Assembly: GCF_003544895.1 (NCBI RefSeq)
Contig: NZ_CP032125.1
Span: 2,494,001 to 2,558,000 of the forward strand
DNA length: 64,000 nucleotides
Direction of reading: 5' to 3'
Source: Profundibacter amoris
Lineage (GTDB): Bacteria; Pseudomonadota; Alphaproteobacteria; Rhodobacterales; Rhodobacteraceae
Below are positions 1 through 7,843 of this stretch, piece by piece (the first letter of the stretch is position 1; each line of letters begins with the position of its first letter). Position numbers and translations under genes: made by a program. The notes below the pieces were generated by a model. It worked only from the letters and a program-made list of their open reading frames with translations. It did not search any database and was not told the origin of the DNA.

Positions 1-27
1 GATACCGGTGAGTTTCAAGCTGGACAT
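1..27 (-). CDS. 5' end of an unidentified gene running off the left edge
   Basis: Only the first nine codons are inside the window (MSSLKLTGI). The ATG is preceded by a strong AGGAGAG ribosome binding site and an inverted repeat at 48-69. It follows the DUF6362-type gene in the same direction, so it may be the next gene of the phage-type operon or the start of a new transcription unit. Too little is visible to assign a family. Confidence 0.5.
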
Positions 28-47
28 GGTGCTCTCCTTTGATGCGG

Positions 48-69
48 GGTTATAATAGGTGTTATAACC
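48..69. promoter_or_regulatory. Inverted repeat upstream of the partial left gene
   Basis: The arms GGTTATAA (48-55) and TTATAACC (62-69) form a perfect 8-bp inverted repeat with a 6-bp spacer, just upstream of the Shine-Dalgarno site of the gene starting at 27. There is no T run, so an operator is more likely than a terminator. It suggests that the left gene has its own control point. Confidence 0.45.
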
Positions 70-92
70 TGATAATTCAACCACTCGCGCGA

Positions 93-533
93 TCACCGCA
101 CCCTCGGGCCGGTTCTGGCCCGTTTGATCACAAAATCCATGGACCGCCGCAAGGGTGGCTTCCGCCCGTTCAGCCGCCAGACGATCACTGCAAGCCCGTA
201 GTGCCACCGGCGGGTTGCGGCGGTGCGCGACAGTCCAAACTGCCAGCAGATCGGTTTCCATGGCTTGCCATTGGCGCGGAGCCAGAGCAGTTTGGCATCC
301 TCGGCCTCCAGCCAGTGCAGCCACAGCATGGCCTCGTCGGCCTGCGAGATCATACGCGGGCTTGGGCGGGGTTGGCGCATTTTCGGTTCCTGTCCGACCT
401 GATCGGCGAAGCTGTGGAGGTAGTCGGGCCAGGCGTTGAAATACCCCTGCGGTTTCACGTCCGGCATCTGCCGGAACACTCCGGCCGCCAGTTCCAGCCG
501 GTCCTGCACCCTTGTCATGGTCCAGTCATTCAT
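93..533 (-). CDS. DUF6362-type phage-associated protein
   Basis: A 146-residue protein ending a phage-type operon. The central and C-terminal part (ISQADEAMLWLHWL, then LLWLRANGKPWKPICWQFG and the TAATRRWHYGLAVIVWRLNGR stretch) has the shape of a helix-turn-helix region and matches my memory of the DUF6362 family found in alphaproteobacterial prophages. I chose the ATG at 533 because it overlaps the preceding stop as ATGA; the longer open frame upstream is a shadow of the neighbouring gene. The function is unproven. DNA binding, in the manner of small terminase-like or late-regulator proteins, is an inference only. Confidence 0.75.
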   Translation of the reverse strand: MNDWTMTRVQDRLELAAGVFRQMPDVKPQGYFNAWPDYLHSFADQVGQEPKMRQPRPSPRMISQADEAMLWLHWLEAEDAKLLWLRANGKPWKPICWQFGLSRTAATRRWHYGLAVIVWRLNGRKPPLRRSMDFVIKRARTGPRVR

Positions 534-736
534 CGCGTCGCCTCCCCGTCCTGCGGGCGTTTGCCATAAAGCTTTTCGCCCAGTTGGCGCACCAATTCCC
601 GTTCCGGCCATGTCAGCCGGTCATCATCAAGCGCCACGGCCAACAACCCCTGTTCCTTCCAGCCCTCGCGCTTGACCTGATCGGGCGTGCGGCGGGTGCC
701 ACCATAGCCCCTCGGGGTAAACCTCATGCCGTTCAT
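530..736 (-). CDS. Small phage-associated protein (68 aa), unknown function
   Basis: Starts at the ATG of MNGMRFTPRGYGG, overlapping the end of the RuvC-like gene, and stops inside the start of the DUF6362 gene with an ATGA overlap. This makes it part of a translationally coupled series. It is basic and hydrophilic, with a WKEQGLLAVALDDDRLTWPERELVRQLGEKLYGKRP core that looks alpha-helical. I do not recognise the family. Tight overlaps on both sides are the main reason to accept it as real. Confidence 0.65.
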   Translation of the reverse strand: MNGMRFTPRGYGGTRRTPDQVKREGWKEQGLLAVALDDDRLTWPERELVRQLGEKLYGKRPQDGEATR

Positions 737-1263
737 GCCATGCCTCCCTTCGTTTCCATCGCCCAGTGCAGGATGGCGATGGCGTCGGCCTCGTTGTCGT
801 CTGCAGGACTGTAACCGCGCGCCTGTGCGGCTTCGATCATCATGGCCTTGCTGGCATTGCCCTTGCCGGTGGCGTGTTTCTTGATCGTGCCAACCGGCAC
901 CCCCTGATAGGGCACGCCCCGCATTTCCGCCCAGGCGGTCAGCGTGGCCATGAGCCCGCCATAGACGTGCGCGGCGTCGGTGCCCGCGTGGCGGCGGACC
1001 TCTTCGAACCAGATGGTTGCGATTGGCCCCGCGAGGTGGTCCAGCTCGGTCAGCCAATTGACGAACCTCAGGTAACGCATACCCCCGCCATCAAAGCGTC
1101 TGGGGCGAAACGATACGGTCCCGCTGGTTATCAAGCCATCGTGCCCGCGCATGGCCCAGCCCGTGGTGGTGCCAAGGTCGAGGGCAAGGAAGGCTCCGAG
1201 GGTTGGGGTTGGAGTGGCCAACGTAGGCCCAGGCTTGCAAAGGGTGGGATCAATATTGTTCAT
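733..1263 (-). CDS. RuvC-like Holliday-junction resolvase, phage type
   Basis: A 176-residue RNase-H-fold nuclease. Motifs in order are LALDLGTTTGWA near residue 30 (first catalytic Asp), IWFEEVRRHAGTDAAHVYGG near 85-100 (Glu), GVPVGTIKKHATGKGNASK near 121-140, and DDNEADAIAIL near 155-165 (C-terminal acidic pair). This is the RuvC pattern, as in the resolvase-like proteins of phage replication operons that cut branched DNA during recombination or packaging. The ATG at 1263 has an AGGAG site upstream; an in-frame extension to 1554 lacks coding character. It overlaps the 68-residue gene by four bases. Confidence 0.82.
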   Translation of the reverse strand: MNNIDPTLCKPGPTLATPTPTLGAFLALDLGTTTGWAMRGHDGLITSGTVSFRPRRFDGGGMRYLRFVNWLTELDHLAGPIATIWFEEVRRHAGTDAAHVYGGLMATLTAWAEMRGVPYQGVPVGTIKKHATGKGNASKAMMIEAAQARGYSPADDNEADAIAILHWAMETKGGMA

Positions 1264-1306
1264 CGGTAGGCTCCTGTTGTTTGAACTGCTCTGGAATTGG
1301 AAATGC

Positions 1307-1639
1307 TCAGACACGGGATTTCCTCCGCGTCGGGTTTCGTTTGAGAAATCGCTGGCGACGCTTTCGCCCGGCCATGGTGACGGCTCGGCCAGGGCGATGG
1401 TGGTCCGGGCAACGTCGGTTGAAATACCCGTTCGCCACCAGACCCGTGACCACCTCGAAAGCCACGCCACAATCGCAGCAATGACTGCGCCAAACCAAAA
1501 GGGTTGTCGCTGCACCATCGCGGCGAATGTGCGGTTCGTGCGCCACCAACTCATAGCGCTGACCTTCCCGCATCAGGACGAAGCCGACATCCGGGGGCTG
1601 CTGGAAATGAATTCTGCGGGCAAGTTTTTTGGTAGCCAT
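1307..1639 (-). CDS. Small basic zinc-binding-like protein of the phage operon
   Basis: A 110-residue protein starting MATKKLARRIHF behind an AAGGAG site. It contains HCCDCG near residues 53-58 and RRCPDHH near 76-82, spaced like a treble-clef or zinc-ribbon pair, followed by a strongly basic tail (GRKRRQRFLKRNPTRRKSR). This composition suggests nucleic-acid binding. I do not recognise the family. It sits between a roughly 400-base noncoding stretch and the RuvC-like gene and is probably co-transcribed with the latter. Confidence 0.68.
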   Translation of the reverse strand: MATKKLARRIHFQQPPDVGFVLMREGQRYELVAHEPHIRRDGAATTLLVWRSHCCDCGVAFEVVTGLVANGYFNRRCPDHHRPGRAVTMAGRKRRQRFLKRNPTRRKSRV

Positions 1640-1736
1640 GGGCTGGGTCTCCTTGGTGGTTGAATGCAATGCGCGGAAACCCTCCGGAACGGAGCCCGGA
1701 GGAGGAGACGCAAGGCGTAGCCGCCAGCGTCCTCCT

Positions 1737-1755
1737 CCCACTCCGTAGGAGTGGG
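1737..1755. repeat. Perfect hairpin CCCACTCC-GTA-GGAGTGGG
   Basis: Eight-base arms with a three-base loop, about 100 bases upstream of the zinc-binding-like gene. No T run follows on the minus strand. It may be an attenuator or processing site separating the early replication genes from the genes below 1639. Confidence 0.45.
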
Positions 1756-1811
1756 TTTCACCCCCTAAACTAGGAACGAGATGTAAGAGGTTGTTATTGC
1801 CGGTGAAAATG

Positions 1812-1998
1812 CAGTTTGGGACGCTTAAACCGTGATCGCCCGCCCAATCTGGTTGGGACGAAGCACGACGCGTTCGGGCGTAACGCTGCAGGGGTAGTTT
1901 GGGTTGCGAAACCAAACTGGTCCAAACTGGGTAGCGCGTAGTCTGTCGGGATTTTGTCGGGGTAGTTTCGGAAATCCGCCCCATCTGGCTCAAACTGG
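1812..1998. repeat. Cluster of CCAAACTGG-like boxes (candidate iterons)
   Basis: CAGTTTGGG at 1812-1820, AGTTTGGG at 1897-1904, CCAAACTGG at 1912-1920 and 1922-1930, and CAAACTGG at 1991-1998. Two copies are in direct tandem, and the pair at 1897-1918 can form a stem. Boxes of one sequence in both orientations beside a primase-helicase gene suggest binding sites for a replication or regulatory protein. Confidence 0.4.
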
Positions 1999-2037
1999 CT
2001 GGAGCGCAAAACCGCGCAAGCGTCATGGCATGGAAAA

Positions 2038-4329
2038 TCATGGCCGATCCTCCTGCGCATAGACCCAGATTTCGGGGTTTTCGACCTCGAGCAGAGCCCC
2101 GGTGCGAGGGGATTTGAAATGCGTCGGGCGCACCGGAATACGGGCGGGTTGCACCTCGCCAGTGTCGGGATCGACCTGTTCACCGTCCCCGGGAAACTCC
2201 ATCCCCTCGACGCAGAGATAGCCAAATCGGGAGCGCGACGGCGCGAGGCCATAGGGTTTTGCGTCGCGCAGGAATTTGATGAACCCTTTGGTGGAAAGCA
2301 CATTCAGGCGTTCGCGGATCGTGTCCTTGCCGCCCAGACCAGCGGTATTTTCAAACGCCTCGGCAAACTGGTTGATGGTGTAGAGATGCCCGTCACTGGC
2401 CGCATCCAGCAGGATGCCGAGGATCACATCCCCCTTGCGCACCCGCTCGGCGTCGTGTTTTGCGCCCACATCCTTGCGCACGAGGCGCTCGTTCATCGGG
2501 TTCAATTCGACCCATTGGCCCTTGACCTTGTCGATCAGCTTGGACGGCAAGGCTGGTCCGTTGCGCAGCTCGATTTCCAGTTTGCGCTCGCTGGCTTCCT
2601 CGTCAGGACGGTGCATGATGATGCCGGAGGTGTAGAATCCGCGCAGGGAACTGGCCCCGGACAGGGCCAGAAACGGGTCTTCTTTCACCTGGTGCTTGCC
2701 GAGCTTCTTGGTGTGGTGAACGAGGATCACACCGCAATCGGGGTTCACCGCCTCGCGCAGGACCTCGACGCGATCGCGCAGGAAGAACATCATCGCGCCG
2801 TTGTCGTTTTCACCGCCGCCGTCTGGGCCACCGTCAAAAACGTTGCGGATCGGGTCGATACAGAGAATATCAACGGGAGCGCTCGGAAACGCCTCCCTTA
2901 CGGCTGCGGCGGCCATGGCGCTGCCTTGCTCGTCCAGCAGCAGTTTCAGCTTGGGCGTGGCCACGAAGGTGTCGCGGGCCGCAACGATCACCTCGGGCGG
3001 CAGGGCGATCTGTTTCAGCCGCTCGCGCAGATAGTGATACTGGATCTCGGCCTGCAGGTAGAACACACGCAGGGGGCGTGGCGGGGTGAAGCCTAGAAAT
3101 GGCACTCCGGCGGCCATATGCACCAGCCAGGAGATCAGAAAATCACTCTTGCCGACCTTGGGCGCGCCGCCAACCACCAACAGCCCGCCGGGGGTCAACA
3201 CGCGGGGCGCAATGATATCCTTGGGCATGGGGGTGGTGTCGTCCAGCAATTCGCCGAGCGTGAAGGCTGACATTTCCGGCGGGGTTTTGGCACTGTTGGT
3301 GCGCAGCAGTGGCGGACCGTTCTTCTCCACATGCTTGGCCCAGAGCCGCTCGGCCTCGGCCTTCAGGCGGTCTTCAGGCCAACTCGGGCGCAGCATGGCG
3401 GCGTTGTAGCCGCAGATTGCCTCCCAGCCCTCGTCCGGTGACATACGACCCTCATGCACCATCCGGATGAAATGGCCGATGGCGGCGGAGGCTCCCTCGA
3501 ACCGGGTCCAACCGTCCGTGCCGCCTTCGTGAACGGGGTTGGTCAGGACCGATCCGAGGGCCGGTTTGTCCGCTGTTTCCGGTGTGGGTTGCATGCCAAC
3601 GCCGGGAATTGCCGGCATGTCCGCAACCAGTTCGGCGAAATCGGCGAGATCGACTTCGATGCCATTGTGCTCGCGGATCTGCACGAGCCGCTGGAACCCG
3701 CCCTTGTGATAGACGCTACCCGCTACGCGGATCGGCTGGTGGGCGGAGCGGAAATGGGTGTCACCGCCAACCTTGATGGCAATCTCACCACGCAAGGCGC
3801 ACAACCTCGCCAAGTCCTCGCCCTCAACCGGCTCGGTCAGTTGCCACCAGACATGCAGCTTGGTCGCCCCATCCGGTGTGCGCCCGCCGCTCTCAATGAT
3901 CAGCGTGGGCTGGCCCAGATACCGGACCAGGTGTTCCAGCTTTGCCGGAATATCGCCCGCATCCAGATCGACGATGATGGCCTGCATTTGCAGAACGTCC
4001 GCCGATTTGGCCTGACCCGGCTCGGCTACAGTGCCCGGAATCACGTAGACCGCCGCACCCTCACGCGCCGCCCAATTGGCGAAGGTCGCGAGCTTTTCCG
4101 GCGCGGTATCATCCGCGTCGATCCAGATATTATGCGGTTTCCCATCCTTGCCTTGACCCTTGTCGACAAAACCGCGCACGGGGATCAGGCCTTCGCAATA
4201 ACCGAACACCACATCGAGGAACGTCGCGATCTGTGCCGCGTCGGGCTCCACCCCGAACGGATCATCAAGCGGGGCAGCGTCGTTGAAGTCGTTCCACGGG
4301 TTAAAATGGATGATGTTGTCGTCGCTCAA
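2038..4329 (-). CDS. Primase-helicase fusion: archaeo-eukaryotic-type primase domain plus RepA-like AAA ATPase
   Basis: About 763 residues. The N-terminal 240 residues resemble the RepB/AEP primase fold: an acidic IIVDLDAGD motif and later THFRSAHQPIRVAGSVYHK. The middle carries a RecA-like helicase core with Walker A GGAPKVGKSD, ILCIDPIRN as Walker B, and a sensor-like GVILVHHTKK, as in AAA_25/RepA hexameric helicases. A winged-helix-like region follows. It would prime and unwind DNA for element replication. I prefer the TTG start at 4329, which overlaps the upstream stop and has GGAGG nine bases before it; the open frame extends to an ATG at 4374 inside the upstream gene. Confidence 0.82.
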   Translation of the reverse strand: MSDDNIIHFNPWNDFNDAAPLDDPFGVEPDAAQIATFLDVVFGYCEGLIPVRGFVDKGQGKDGKPHNIWIDADDTAPEKLATFANWAAREGAAVYVIPGTVAEPGQAKSADVLQMQAIIVDLDAGDIPAKLEHLVRYLGQPTLIIESGGRTPDGATKLHVWWQLTEPVEGEDLARLCALRGEIAIKVGGDTHFRSAHQPIRVAGSVYHKGGFQRLVQIREHNGIEVDLADFAELVADMPAIPGVGMQPTPETADKPALGSVLTNPVHEGGTDGWTRFEGASAAIGHFIRMVHEGRMSPDEGWEAICGYNAAMLRPSWPEDRLKAEAERLWAKHVEKNGPPLLRTNSAKTPPEMSAFTLGELLDDTTPMPKDIIAPRVLTPGGLLVVGGAPKVGKSDFLISWLVHMAAGVPFLGFTPPRPLRVFYLQAEIQYHYLRERLKQIALPPEVIVAARDTFVATPKLKLLLDEQGSAMAAAAVREAFPSAPVDILCIDPIRNVFDGGPDGGGENDNGAMMFFLRDRVEVLREAVNPDCGVILVHHTKKLGKHQVKEDPFLALSGASSLRGFYTSGIIMHRPDEEASERKLEIELRNGPALPSKLIDKVKGQWVELNPMNERLVRKDVGAKHDAERVRKGDVILGILLDAASDGHLYTINQFAEAFENTAGLGGKDTIRERLNVLSTKGFIKFLRDAKPYGLAPSRSRFGYLCVEGMEFPGDGEQVDPDTGEVQPARIPVRPTHFKSPRTGALLEVENPEIWVYAQEDRP

Positions 4330-5105
4330 TAGTCCTGCCTCCAGCAACGGTCGGCGTAGGCGCAAAACCGGCATTCAAAAAAATCTCGGGATTGGGCGAT
4401 GCGGGGCAGCAGGTCGCCCGCGTCCGTCGCCTGCAGGATGCGCACGGCCCGATCCGACATGCGCTGCGCCAGCGCGGCATCGAACGGGACCAGTTCGTGG
4501 TAAAGCTCGGCCGTGTCCTTGTTGATGGCGGTGAACAGCGCCGGGGTGTTACTGATGCCCGGCACGCTGGGTTCCATATAGGCTTGGTAGATGGCGATCT
4601 GGGTCGCATAGACCGGTTTGGATATCGCGACCCCGTCCTTAACGCAGGCACGCCAGTTTTTGGCGTTCATGGTTTTGCATTCCCAAAGTGCGGGCATGCG
4701 CAAACCGAGCGCGGCGGGGGCCCCCATAATGATCCCGTCGACATGGCCGCGAATACGCCCGCCCGCGACCGAAAACCCGAACTGGCGGTGCGACCGCTGC
4801 GAACCCCCATCTGGTTTCTCGGTCACCAGATCGATGCCAGCGGCCCGCAGCCAGCGAATAGCCAGGTCCTCGAGCATATGTCCGATGGCAAAGATGCGCA
4901 GAACCTGTCCGCTGAAATCGCCCCCGTCATCCTTGGGGGCCTGCGCAAACTCGAATTGCAGCGCCCGTTCGCAGGGTACGCCGAGGCGGGAGGCCCCGAG
5001 ATAGTCGCGTGGCACTTCGTTGTCCCGCTCGTCGATCAACGCCGCATCGACCAAATCGTTGATGCGCTCACCCATGGAGGGGCGCGGGTTGTAATCCAGT
5101 GTCAA
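4326..5105 (-). CDS. PD-(D/E)XK exonuclease with a C-terminal cysteine cluster (RecB/Cas4-like)
   Basis: A 259-residue nuclease. GHVDGII near residue 120 gives the catalytic Asp and WECKTMN near 141-147 gives the ExK pair. Cys48 (VPCER) and the terminal FFECRFCAYADRC supply a four-cysteine set like the iron-sulfur clamp of RecB-like and Cas4 nucleases. In phage operons such proteins resect DNA ends for annealing-type recombination, which fits the RecA-like ATPase and putative ssDNA-binding protein upstream. It overlaps its neighbours on both sides, so it is translationally coupled. Not a CRISPR Cas4: no array or cas gene is nearby. Confidence 0.82.
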   Translation of the reverse strand: MTLDYNPRPSMGERINDLVDAALIDERDNEVPRDYLGASRLGVPCERALQFEFAQAPKDDGGDFSGQVLRIFAIGHMLEDLAIRWLRAAGIDLVTEKPDGGSQRSHRQFGFSVAGGRIRGHVDGIIMGAPAALGLRMPALWECKTMNAKNWRACVKDGVAISKPVYATQIAIYQAYMEPSVPGISNTPALFTAINKDTAELYHELVPFDAALAQRMSDRAVRILQATDAGDLLPRIAQSRDFFECRFCAYADRCWRQDY

Positions 5106-5518
5106 AACGGAATCTCCGATGCTTGCGATTTTGCGATGTCGGCCATGGCCTCGCGGAAACCCTCGACGGCTTCCTCGATCAGGGCACGGACCTGTGGCTC
5201 GGTGAGATTGGCCAATTCCGTCTGCCAGCCGATTTCCTCCATCAGCAGGGCGATACGCTGCATGGTGGCGGTGACGGCGGCGCGTTCTTCTTCGGTGAGA
5301 TCAACCATGGCCACAGACCACCCTGAAGATGCGTGGGCCCGAGCCGCCCAAAAACCCTGACAGGCCATCGAACAGAACCAGAAATAAGAGCGGGAGCGTT
5401 TCCGGCGATGTGGTTCGCGCCAGCCAAAACCACGGGTGGGTTGCCGGCAGACTGCACAGAGTTTGCCACGCGGATGCCATAAACGTTGCCGGTCTGTTGT
5501 CGTTGGGAAGTTGGTCAT
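5102..5518 (-). CDS. DUF6511-type zinc-finger-containing phage protein
   Basis: A 138-residue protein. The N-terminus has CAVC and, 30 residues on, CSMAC with intervening aromatic and basic residues, an MYM/TRASH-like zinc knuckle. The C-terminal half is an acidic helix (LTEPQVRALIEEAVEGFREAMADIAKS). It matches my memory of DUF6511 proteins in rhodobacterial prophages. Its stop overlaps the nuclease start (ATGA), and three bases separate it from the helicase gene, so the three act as one translational block. Function unknown; nucleic-acid or protein binding is inferred from the zinc knuckle. Confidence 0.72.
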   Translation of the reverse strand: MTNFPTTTDRQRLWHPRGKLCAVCRQPTRGFGWREPHRRKRSRSYFWFCSMACQGFWAARAHASSGWSVAMVDLTEEERAAVTATMQRIALLMEEIGWQTELANLTEPQVRALIEEAVEGFREAMADIAKSQASEIPF

Positions 5519-5521
5519 GTC

Positions 5522-7225
5522 TCATGCCGCCCTCCCGATTGCATCGCCGTTGCGAACGGTGCGACCACCGTTGTCCGCCCCGAACACCAGCGAACGGATG
5601 GCATTGCGGTTGAAGCGAAAAGACAGCAGCGCCGAGGCCTGATAACGGGTCAGACCGAAATCCTGCCGGTATTCAGCAGGCAGATATTGCAGCTGCTTTT
5701 GCGTTGGCGGCTGGTTCAACCAGCGCCGTGTTTTATGGGCGCTCTCGTCAGACTCATGCGTGTTCAGCCAGTCATCGGCGGCGGCGAGGCAAACCGTGCG
5801 CTCGCCCACGGCCAGCAATCGGGGCCGTTCCTTTTGCCGTCCGCCAATCCCGTGCCAGCGGCTATTCAGGAAAAACACACCGCCCCAGGCGACAAATCCG
5901 TTGGCAATCAGGGCCGCATCATCGCCGAACAGGTCACACCAGCGGAAGCTGGAGCGTTTCAGCAAGTCGATCTCGGACATGACGAATTCGGACAACTCCG
6001 TGGGTCCGTCGGCCTCGTCGCGCTCCCAGAGGTGGCCACAAAGCGGGCATTCCATCACCGCCAGCGGCACGGTGGCTTCGCAATCGGGACATTCCTTGGT
6101 CGGGGCCTCGCCACTTCCCTCGCGGCCATCGAGATCGACATCCTGCTCGAGCGAGCCGTGCAACAGGGTCGAAGTGCCAAAATCCAGCACGATGCAATCG
6201 GTCTTTAAAACGCCCGGATGCTCACCGGGGTCAACCGTGCGCAAGCCCCGCCCGACCATCTGCATCATGGTGGATTTGTATGAACTGGGCCGCAGCAGCA
6301 CGACGCAGGAAGTGGGCGGATGGTCCCAACCTTCCGTGAGGACGGAAATATTTACGATGACGCGGGTTTTACCCGAAGCATAGGCGGCCAGAATATGCCT
6401 GCGTTCTTCGGCCCCGAGATCGCCATGGATTACGGCCGTAGCCACGCCAGCGGCGCTGAACGCCTCGGCGACGTTTTCGGCATGGGCCACGGTCGAACAA
6501 AACACCACCGTTTGGCGATCGCCAGCCTTTTCCTTCCAATGGCGGATAACCTCGTCGGTCACCGGCGCGTGGTCCATGATTTCCGCCACTTCGCCCATGT
6601 CAAAATCGGCGACAGATTTGCGAACATTCTGCAGTTTGTCCTGCACGCCGACATCAACGACGAAGGTACGCGGCGGCACCAGGTGCCCCGAAGCAATCAA
6701 CTCGCCAAGCCGCACCTGATCGGCGACGTTGTCGAACACGGAACGCAGCCCTTTCTTGTCGCCCCGGTTTGGCGTGGCCGTGACCCCGAAGATCCGACAA
6801 TCCGGATTGGCGTCGCGAGCCCGGTCGATGATGCGTCGATAACCGTCAGCCACTGCGTGGTGCGCTTCGTCAATCACCAGAAGATCGAGTTTGGGCATGG
6901 CGGCAAGGTTTGCTGGGCGCGTCAGGGTCTGGACCATGGCAAAAGTGGTCTGGCCAGCCCAGTTCTTGGTTTTGGCATCAACGACCGACGTGCTCAGCTG
7001 TGGATTGACGCGGCGATATTTGTCCCGGTTCTGGGAGGTCAATTCGTCGCGATGCGCAAGCACGCAAGCCTTGGCCTTGGTTCCCTGGATAGAGCCGGCA
7101 ATGACCGCGGACAAAGTGATCGATTTTCCGAATCCGGTGCTGGCCACAGCAATCGTATTGCCGTGCTCATCGAGCGCACGAAGGCTGCGCTCAACAAAGA
7201 GTTTCTGGCGGGGGCGGAGCAACAT
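5522..7225 (-). CDS. Superfamily 2 DEAD/DEAH helicase with C-terminal zinc ribbon
   Basis: A 567-residue helicase. Motif I is ASTGFGKS, motif II is VIDEAHHA, motif III is GVTATPNRG, and the second RecA domain ends with SVLTEGWDHP and MQMVGRGLRT (motifs V and VI). After it, CPDCEATVPLAVMECPLCG is a zinc ribbon. The architecture is that of phage or RecQ/RAD25-like helicases in recombination operons that unwind or remodel DNA. An AGGAGGG ribosome site precedes the ATG at 7225. There is no nuclease or methylase partner, so this is not a restriction subunit. Confidence 0.85.
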   Translation of the reverse strand: MLLRPRQKLFVERSLRALDEHGNTIAVASTGFGKSITLSAVIAGSIQGTKAKACVLAHRDELTSQNRDKYRRVNPQLSTSVVDAKTKNWAGQTTFAMVQTLTRPANLAAMPKLDLLVIDEAHHAVADGYRRIIDRARDANPDCRIFGVTATPNRGDKKGLRSVFDNVADQVRLGELIASGHLVPPRTFVVDVGVQDKLQNVRKSVADFDMGEVAEIMDHAPVTDEVIRHWKEKAGDRQTVVFCSTVAHAENVAEAFSAAGVATAVIHGDLGAEERRHILAAYASGKTRVIVNISVLTEGWDHPPTSCVVLLRPSSYKSTMMQMVGRGLRTVDPGEHPGVLKTDCIVLDFGTSTLLHGSLEQDVDLDGREGSGEAPTKECPDCEATVPLAVMECPLCGHLWERDEADGPTELSEFVMSEIDLLKRSSFRWCDLFGDDAALIANGFVAWGGVFFLNSRWHGIGGRQKERPRLLAVGERTVCLAAADDWLNTHESDESAHKTRRWLNQPPTQKQLQYLPAEYRQDFGLTRYQASALLSFRFNRNAIRSLVFGADNGGRTVRNGDAIGRAA

Positions 7226-7237
7226 GGCCGGACCCTC

Positions 7238-7825
7238 CTATTGCGCCCAGGACGGACGGCCGGTGGCCGACGGTGCCTGAGGGGGTTGCGAACCCTGCGA
7301 GGATTGCGAGGGCTGCGCCGGTGCCATCGCACCCATGATCGCGGAGTAATCCTTGTGGTCTGGCGTCACCGCAGAACGGATCTCGTTCTTGTCATCTCCG
7401 TTGGCATCGGTGCCAACATCGATGCGGGCGACGAATTCAATCCCGTCGAGATCGGCAAAACCACCGATCCGCCGCGCCGCCTGCGCCTCGGGCGACATGT
7501 CCTTGTCGGAAATTCCCCGCGCAGAATTGAGGATGCCGCGCACCAGCGAGCGGCCCATATTGCCCCAGTCCGGCCCCTTGGGGCTGTAGAGCCCGATCAG
7601 CGTGAAGATTTTGCGCCGTGCATATTGACCCTCCAGCACGGTGAATTCACCGTTCAGATAGACCGCGCCGGTCGAGCCGCGTGTGGCATAGCCGCCTGTC
7701 CAGCCCTGGCTCGGGTCATCGAACCCGCCGGGGCGGATCGTCAGGCGCACCTTGGCCAGCGTGCCCTTGGGGATCAGGTTGATGTTGCTTTTTGCGTCGT
7801 TAAAGTCATTCCAGAGTCCAGTCAT
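7238..7825 (-). CDS. Putative phage single-stranded DNA-binding protein
   Basis: A 195-residue protein with a compact N-terminal beta-rich segment (LAKVRLTIRPGGFDDPSQGWTGGYATRG, then AVYLNGEFTVLEGQYARRKIFTLIGLYS) and a disordered Gln/Ser/Pro-rich tail after about residue 165 (QPSQSSQGSQPPQAPSATG). An OB-like core plus a flexible tail, between a RecA-like ATPase and a helicase in one operon, is what an element-encoded SSB looks like. This is inference: I recognise a conserved phage family but not a proven function. Confidence 0.6.
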   Translation of the reverse strand: MTGLWNDFNDAKSNINLIPKGTLAKVRLTIRPGGFDDPSQGWTGGYATRGSTGAVYLNGEFTVLEGQYARRKIFTLIGLYSPKGPDWGNMGRSLVRGILNSARGISDKDMSPEAQAARRIGGFADLDGIEFVARIDVGTDANGDDKNEIRSAVTPDHKDYSAIMGAMAPAQPSQSSQGSQPPQAPSATGRPSWAQ

Positions 7826-7843
7826 GGATCAGGTCCTTTTCGT

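Larger units (their letters stand above)
1640..2037. other. Noncoding stretch inside the phage operon: hairpins and repeated CCAAACTGG boxes
   Basis: About 400 bases without a convincing gene, directly downstream of the primase-helicase gene. It holds a perfect hairpin at 1737-1755, a longer imperfect GC-rich hairpin around 1695-1740, and at least five copies of CCAAACTGG or its reverse complement between 1812 and 1998. The arrangement next to a replicative primase-helicase is what a phage or plasmid origin or regulatory region could look like. Open frames crossing it are short and look like chance. Confidence 0.5.

Noticed and set aside
4326-5105. Cas4 of a CRISPR system
   Set aside because: The nuclease has Cas4-like motifs, but no array or other cas gene is present; it belongs to a phage replication operon.
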